The notes beneath the pieces are model-generated. The model worked only from the letters and a program-made list of their open reading frames with translations. It had not been told where the DNA came from and searched no databases. A DNA stretch of 18,424 bases from assembly GCA_013695905.1 (NCBI GenBank), contig JACCZQ010000487.1, positions 1-18,424 of the forward strand, written 5' to 3'. Origin of the DNA: Chthoniobacterales bacterium (lineage in GTDB: Bacteria; Verrucomicrobiota; Verrucomicrobiia; Chthoniobacterales; UBA10450). The position numbers and the translations under genes were made by a program. This document shows, piece after piece, positions 14,863 through 18,424 of the stretch (positions are counted from its first letter, which is position 1; every line of letters begins with the position of its first letter).

Positions 14863-15930
14863 TTACCGACCTGTATTCACCACCACCACGACGCGCCGAT
14901 TCGGCCGCTGCCGCTCGATTTCATTCTCCACGGCGACTGGATCAGCACTGTTGATCGGCCGCGGCGGCACCAGCAACTTCGACGTCCCGTAGCCGCGCGT
15001 CTGCACCTGCGCCGGATTGATCCCGAGCCCGTCCACCAGATAACGCGCCACGCTGTCCGCGCGCCGCTGGCTCAGGTCCAGATTGTACTCCGCCGAACCA
15101 AATGAGTCGCTGTGCCCTTCGATGGTAAACCGCGCCCCGGGATTGCGTTTGATCAACGTCGCCAGCTTCTGCAATTCCGTCATCGCGCCGGGTTCCAGAT
15201 CGGCGCTGTCGTATTCGTAAAGCGGATCGCTCGGCATCCGGATCGCCGTCCCGGAGCCGATCGGCCCCTTCTGCGAAAGCAGCGAATCGAGATCGCTAAA
15301 CCCCGGCGCCCGTCCCCGATCCGGACCCGCGCTGTCGCCGGGAATCTTGTTCATGACATTCGGGCGCTTGATCGTCGTGCTGGTCGCCAGCTCCGTTCCG
15401 GTGAGCGCCGGCTGAGGCCGCCCCGAAGTCGCCGCATCCGTTAACATCGATTGCTCGCGCGTCGCGTTCGGGCGGTTCGCCAGCATCTGCGCGCTGCTGC
15501 GCTCGATCTCGTGCAGGATCGACGATGCTTCTGATGGATCAACGCGGGGCGTCTCCGGGAGCACATCGCTCATGTCATCCGGCATCGCCGTGCTCGCGTG
15601 CATCTCCTGCAGCAGCTTGTCGAAAGACTTCTTTTCATCCGGCAGCTGCACATCGGTCTCGTCCGGATTCGGCTTCGCCGTCTGCTCCGATTGATCCATG
15701 CTCGCCTTCTCGAGCGACTGCAGGTCCACGTTCTTGACCTTGAAGGTCGGCGTTTGCTCCGGCGCCTTCACTAGATCATGCACCGGCATAAATTCCGCCC
15801 GGTAAAGATAGAGACAAAGCAGCGCGTGCAGGAGCAGCGACACCACCAGCCCGACCAGCAGCCAGCTCCGCTGCTTCGTGCCCGACCAGATGCTGTCATC
15901 TTCGTCGAGCGGCACAGGTGCAGTTCTCAT
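14863..15930 (-). CDS. Inner-membrane-anchored OmpA-domain protein
   Basis: 355 residues from ATG 15928-15930, preceded by AGGAG at a short distance. Residues 1-20 are cytoplasmic, 22-44 form one membrane helix (LLVGLVVSLLLHALL) of the kind seen at TonB or MotB N-termini, and residues 45-235 are a long charged, Ser/Pro-rich linker. From about 238 there is an OmpA/MotB peptidoglycan-binding domain: YEYDSADLEPGAMTELQKLA, FTIEGHSDSFGSAEYNLDLS and QRRADSVARYL, with an NRRVVV ending. The domain binds diaminopimelate in peptidoglycan in known members. The protein therefore tethers the inner membrane to the wall; no MotA-like partner is present here. It is 37 bp downstream of panB in the same direction. 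Confidence 0.85.
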   Translation of the reverse strand: MRTAPVPLDEDDSIWSGTKQRSWLLVGLVVSLLLHALLCLYLYRAEFMPVHDLVKAPEQTPTFKVKNVDLQSLEKASMDQSEQTAKPNPDETDVQLPDEKKSFDKLLQEMHASTAMPDDMSDVLPETPRVDPSEASSILHEIERSSAQMLANRPNATREQSMLTDAATSGRPQPALTGTELATSTTIKRPNVMNKIPGDSAGPDRGRAPGFSDLDSLLSQKGPIGSGTAIRMPSDPLYEYDSADLEPGAMTELQKLATLIKRNPGARFTIEGHSDSFGSAEYNLDLSQRRADSVARYLVDGLGINPAQVQTRGYGTSKLLVPPRPINSADPVAVENEIERQRPNRRVVVVVNTGR

Positions 15931-15967
15931 CACTCCTGAGACACTAGCCAGCCCCGCGCGTTCGATG

Positions 15968-16753
15968 TCAAACCGCCCGCGGCTTCGCCTCCGCTCCGCG
16001 GACCCCGAGCCCGCGGGTCCGGGAGATGAACGCCTCGAACGCCTTCCGCATTTCCGCCGCCACGTCCGCTTCGCGCCGGACAAACTTCGGCGCGAACCAC
16101 GGGAACAGCCCGATCAGGTCATGCGTGACCAGAATCTGCCCGTCACACTGCTCGCCCGAACCGATCCCAATCGTCGGAATATCGATCGCTGCCGTAATCT
16201 GCCGCGCCGTCTCCGCGGCCACGATCTCCAGCACCACCGCAAAAGCACCCGCTGCTTCCACCGCCGCCGCATCGCGAAGCAGAATCTCGGCTTCGGCCGG
16301 CGTCCGCCCTTTCAACTTGTAGCCGCCTTCCTCCCGCACGCTCTGCGGCAGCATCCCGATGTGCGCCATGACTGGAATTCCAGCATTCACCACCGCCTCG
16401 ATCTGCGCCGCGTGGCTCGCCCCGCCTTCGAGCTTCACCGCCTGCGCCCCGGCCGCGACTAGTTGCCGCGCATTTGCCACCGCCTCGGCCGGTGTGTCGT
16501 AAGTATGAATCGGCAGATCCGCCACGAGCAGCGCCCGCTGCAACCCCCGCGCCGCCGCCCGGGTGTGGTGCACCATCTCCTGCAGCGTCACCTCGGTGGT
16601 GTCTTGATAACCCAGCACCACCATGCCTAACGAGTCGCCGACGAGCACCACATCCACCCCCGCTTCGTCGAGCAGACGAGCGGTCGGATAATCGTAAGCC
16701 GTCAACGCGGTGATCCGCTCCCCCCGCTGCTTCCGCTCGCGCAATGCCTCCAT
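15968..16753 (-). CDS. panB: 3-methyl-2-oxobutanoate hydroxymethyltransferase
   Basis: 261 residues from ATG 16751-16753. A GTG six codons upstream (16771) overlaps the folK stop and is an alternative start. TAYDYPTARLLDEAGVD, LVGDSLGMVVLGYQDT, the DLPIHTY segment, AVKLEGG and MAHIGMLPQSV are the successive PanB motifs, with Mg2+-binding Asp residues in GDSLG and DLP and Glu in KLEGG. The enzyme transfers a hydroxymethyl group from methylenetetrahydrofolate to ketoisovalerate to give ketopantoate, the first step to pantothenate and CoA. The folK-panB order is shared with E. coli. The length is normal (about 260-280). Confidence 0.95.
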   Translation of the reverse strand: MEALRERKQRGERITALTAYDYPTARLLDEAGVDVVLVGDSLGMVVLGYQDTTEVTLQEMVHHTRAAARGLQRALLVADLPIHTYDTPAEAVANARQLVAAGAQAVKLEGGASHAAQIEAVVNAGIPVMAHIGMLPQSVREEGGYKLKGRTPAEAEILLRDAAAVEAAGAFAVVLEIVAAETARQITAAIDIPTIGIGSGEQCDGQILVTHDLIGLFPWFAPKFVRREADVAAEMRKAFEAFISRTRGLGVRGAEAKPRAV

Positions 16754-16764
16754 CGGACGCAATG

Positions 16765-17292
16765 CTACCACTCCGTCGCGCTCCGCACCAACGGCGGCGT
16801 CGGTCCCAGCCGCGCGAGCAATTCGCCCACGCTTTCCATTTGTCCCGGCAACACCAGATCGGCACGAATATCGGCCAGCGGCTGCAGCACAAAACGCCGC
16901 TCGTGCAGCCGCGGATGCGGCAACTGCAACACGCCGGTGCGGATCTGCTCCGCGCCGAAGTAGAGCAGATCCAGATCGAGCGTGCGGGAAGTGTTCTTCG
17001 CGTGCTCGGGCGGTCGGCCAAGCTCCTGCTCGATCCGGCGCAATTGTCGGAGCAGCTCCTGCGGCTCGCCGCCGACCCCGATCTCCACCACCGCATTTAG
17101 AAACGCACCCGCACCCGGTTCGCAGCCCACCGGCTCCGTCTCATAAACCGCGGAAGCGAGCACCGGCGATTCCGCCCGCGACAAAAGTCTCAGCTGACGG
17201 CGAGCAGCGCGGAGGTTCCCCAGCCGGTCGCCGAGGTTCGACCCGAGAGCTATGCCCGCTCTGTTTAGAGCCCGCGAATCACGCGAATGCAC
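16765..17292 (-). CDS. folK: 2-amino-4-hydroxy-6-hydroxymethyldihydropteridine pyrophosphokinase
   Basis: About 175 residues if GTG 17290-17292 is the start. IALGSNLGDRLGNL, SAVYETEPVG, FLNAVVEI, RTLDLDLLYFG and HPRLHERRFVLQPL are the HPPK motifs; the two Asp in LDLDLL bind Mg2+. It transfers pyrophosphate from ATP to the pterin alcohol in folate synthesis. The family normally starts 2-5 residues before ALGSN, but no start codon exists there: the codons ahead read ...DSRALNRAGIALG with the first possible start, GTG, inside the inverted repeat 17270-17352. ATG 17325 is another option, also within the repeat. The N-terminus therefore seems rewritten by repeat insertion. It overlaps or abuts panB at its 3' end. 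Confidence 0.9.
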   Translation of the reverse strand: MHSRDSRALNRAGIALGSNLGDRLGNLRAARRQLRLLSRAESPVLASAVYETEPVGCEPGAGAFLNAVVEIGVGGEPQELLRQLRRIEQELGRPPEHAKNTSRTLDLDLLYFGAEQIRTGVLQLPHPRLHERRFVLQPLADIRADLVLPGQMESVGELLARLGPTPPLVRSATEW

Positions 17293-17352
17293 GCGAATAA
17301 GATTTGATCCGACGCCCTCCCTCATTCGCGTAAATTCGCGTGATTCGCGGGC
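17270..17352. repeat. Inverted repeat with GCCCGCGAATCACGCGAAT arms between dapB and folK
   Basis: Arms 17270-17298 and 17324-17352 are 29-nt inverted repeats matching at 27 positions around a 25-nt loop. Each arm carries three tandem CGCGAAT-type units. The element begins 2 bp after the dapB stop and runs into the start of folK, so it fills the intercistronic space and supplies the folK start codon. Confidence 0.85.
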
Positions 17353-17354
17353 AA

Positions 17355-18110
17355 CTAATCTGCACCGCGTTGGAGGCCGAGCACGTCCTGCATCGAGTAC
17401 AACCCTGGCTGCTGTCCGATGATCCAACGCGCCGCGCGCAATGCTCCCGCTGCGAATGTGTCGCGACTCGACGCCTTGTGCGTGAGCTCCAGCCGTTCGC
17501 CGGCGCCCGCGAAAGTCACCGTGTGCTCCCCTACCACATCGCCAGCCCGCACCGCATGCAGCCCAATCTGCCGCGCCGGCCGTTCCCCGACCATTCCGGC
17601 ACGCCCATGCGCCACATCGCTCTCGTAGCTTAACTCGCGCACGTCGCAGAGAATCTCCGCCAGCCGTTTCGCGGTGCCGCTCGGCGCATCCTTTTTCAAC
17701 CGGTGATGGGTCTCGACGATTTCCACGTCGAACCCGTCACCCAGCAACTCGGCGGCCTGCCGCGTCAGCCAGAAGAGAGTGTTCACCCCCACGCTAAAAT
17801 TCGGCGCCAGCAGCACCGCGACCGAGCGCGCCGTCTCCTGGATAAGCTGCACCTGCGCCTTGGAGTGCCCGGTGGTGCCAATCACCAGCGGCTTGCCGTG
17901 CTGCACGGCGGCTGCGCAGGTGCGCTCCGCCGCGTCGGCATGGCTGACCTCGATGATCACATCTGCCTCCATCGCGATGTCGCCGAGTTCGTCACTGCGG
18001 CCACATTGCGCCACGATCTGGAAGTGTTCGTCCGCCTCCGCGACTTTCGCAATGGCCTGCCCCATCCGTCCCGCACCGCCCACCAGCAACAGCCGGACTG
18101 TGGATTGCAT
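17355..18110 (-). CDS. dapB: 4-hydroxy-tetrahydrodipicolinate reductase
   Basis: 251 residues from ATG 18108-18110, whose ATGA overlaps the dapA stop; a longer upstream reading is only a frame extension through dapA. LLLVGGAGRMGQAIAKV is the dinucleotide-binding motif, VIIEVSHADAAERTC and VIGTTGHS follow, and the catalytic stretch is VETHHRLKKDAPSGTAKRL, with the HH pair, the lysine and the SGTA substrate loop. It reduces the product of DapA with NAD(P)H on the path to diaminopimelate and lysine. The length is close to the family average (about 240-270). Confidence 0.96.
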   Translation of the reverse strand: MQSTVRLLLVGGAGRMGQAIAKVAEADEHFQIVAQCGRSDELGDIAMEADVIIEVSHADAAERTCAAAVQHGKPLVIGTTGHSKAQVQLIQETARSVAVLLAPNFSVGVNTLFWLTRQAAELLGDGFDVEIVETHHRLKKDAPSGTAKRLAEILCDVRELSYESDVAHGRAGMVGERPARQIGLHAVRAGDVVGEHTVTFAGAGERLELTHKASSRDTFAAGALRAARWIIGQQPGLYSMQDVLGLQRGAD

Positions 18111-18424
18111 CAGGCGGCGCTTTCCAGCTCGGTGAGGGTCTCTCGCAAACGCGCCGCGTTCTCCGGCGTCATCTCGCAGAGTGGCAACCGCACTTCGTTC
18201 GACATGGCTCCGCGCCACGCGAGCGCGGTTTTTACCGGCACCGGGTTCGGCTCGATGAACAAATCCTTGAAGATGGTCCCGAGCCGGCGATGCATTGCCT
18301 GCGCCGTTACGATATCCCCGCTGCGGAAGGCATTCACCAGCGTGCACACTTCCGCCGGCAGTAGGTTCGACGCGACACTCACCACCCCGACCGCGCCCGC
18401 CGCGAGGAACGGCAGCGTCAGCCC
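18110..18424 (-). CDS. dapA: 4-hydroxy-tetrahydrodipicolinate synthase, C-terminal part
   Basis: The last 104 residues are visible before the window edge; the frame is open at 18424. LTLPFLAAGAVGVVSVASNL and the following LVNAFRSGDI, HRRLGTIFKDLFIEPNPVPVK and LPLCEMTPENAARLRETL match the C-terminal third of DapA, including the PNPVPVKTAL region. The catalytic Lys and Tyr lie outside the window. It condenses pyruvate with aspartate semialdehyde. It is directly coupled to dapB by an ATGA overlap. Confidence 0.92.
   Translation of the reverse strand, partial: GLTLPFLAAGAVGVVSVASNLLPAEVCTLVNAFRSGDIVTAQAMHRRLGTIFKDLFIEPNPVPVKTALAWRGAMSNEVRLPLCEMTPENAARLRETLTELESAA

Noticed and set aside
15931..16083. 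N-terminal extension of the OmpA-domain protein into the panB 3' end
   Set aside because: The extension is Arg/Ser-rich antisense-like sequence overlapping panB; ATG 15930 has an AGGAG before it and a sensible membrane-protein start.
7074..17352. Could the repeated palindromes be a CRISPR array or tRNA genes
   Set aside because: The elements are single, scattered and of different sequence, with no regular spacers or adjacent cas genes. None folds as a tRNA with an anticodon arm and CCA-type end.
18111..18347. Long N-terminal extension of DapB
   Set aside because: It overlaps the well-conserved dapA coding region in another frame; DapB's nucleotide-binding motif starts right after ATG 18110.

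Overview
The window is G+C-rich bacterial chromosome, read by eye without searches. The codon style, Gly/Ala/Arg-rich proteins, scarce Shine-Dalgarno sites, a secreted PRC-barrel protein with a Thr/Pro/Ala tract, an Ala-FTLIE pseudopilin and abundant long inverted repeats between genes all suggest a free-living, probably soil or freshwater member of the Verrucomicrobiota (Spartobacteria/Chthoniobacterales-like). The lineage call is an inference. There is no rRNA, tRNA, IS element, prophage or CRISPR array.

Layout. (1) 1-1979: the 3' end of a Nudix hydrolase; a convergent AP2-like DNA-binding protein with a histone-like basic tail; a secreted L,D-transpeptidase; and the wreck of a TMTC-like glycosyltransferase/TPR gene. 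(2) 2137-4672: a secreted PRC-barrel protein, a strong intrinsic terminator and a convergent MelB/GPH-type transporter. (3) 4878-7073: a fused acyltransferase/acyl-ACP ligase (Aas-like), divergent from the transporter. (4) 7103-9073: a coupled sulfotransferase-like/MaoC pair, divergent from a broken glutathionyl-hydroquinone reductase gene. (5) 9074-9405: a gene-free stretch with two different inverted-repeat elements. (6) 9406-14853: a type IV pilus/type II secretion-like operon with two tandem PilB/GspE ATPases, one PilC/GspF and one GspG-like pseudopilin. (7) 14863-18424, minus strand: a housekeeping operon dapA(partial)-dapB-folK-panB-ompA-like.

How the genes work together. The 9406-14853 genes give the motor, platform and one fibre subunit of a secretion or pilus machine; secretin, inner-membrane assembly proteins, prepilin peptidase and retraction ATPase are absent here. 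The dap/fol/pan genes supply lysine and cell-wall diaminopimelate, folate and pantothenate. Aas and the neighbouring transporter could form a lysophospholipid salvage pair, which is speculative.

The most notable signal is the set of structured repeats. Six long inverted-repeat elements of about five kinds sit at gene junctions, and at least three appear to supply coding sequence: the C-terminus of MaoC, the leader of the pseudopilin and the N-terminus of FolK. I did not find a clearly new defence or signalling system. The best leads are the repeat-written protein ends, the AP2/histone-like protein, the divergent ATPase paralogue pair and the transporter/Aas neighbourhood.
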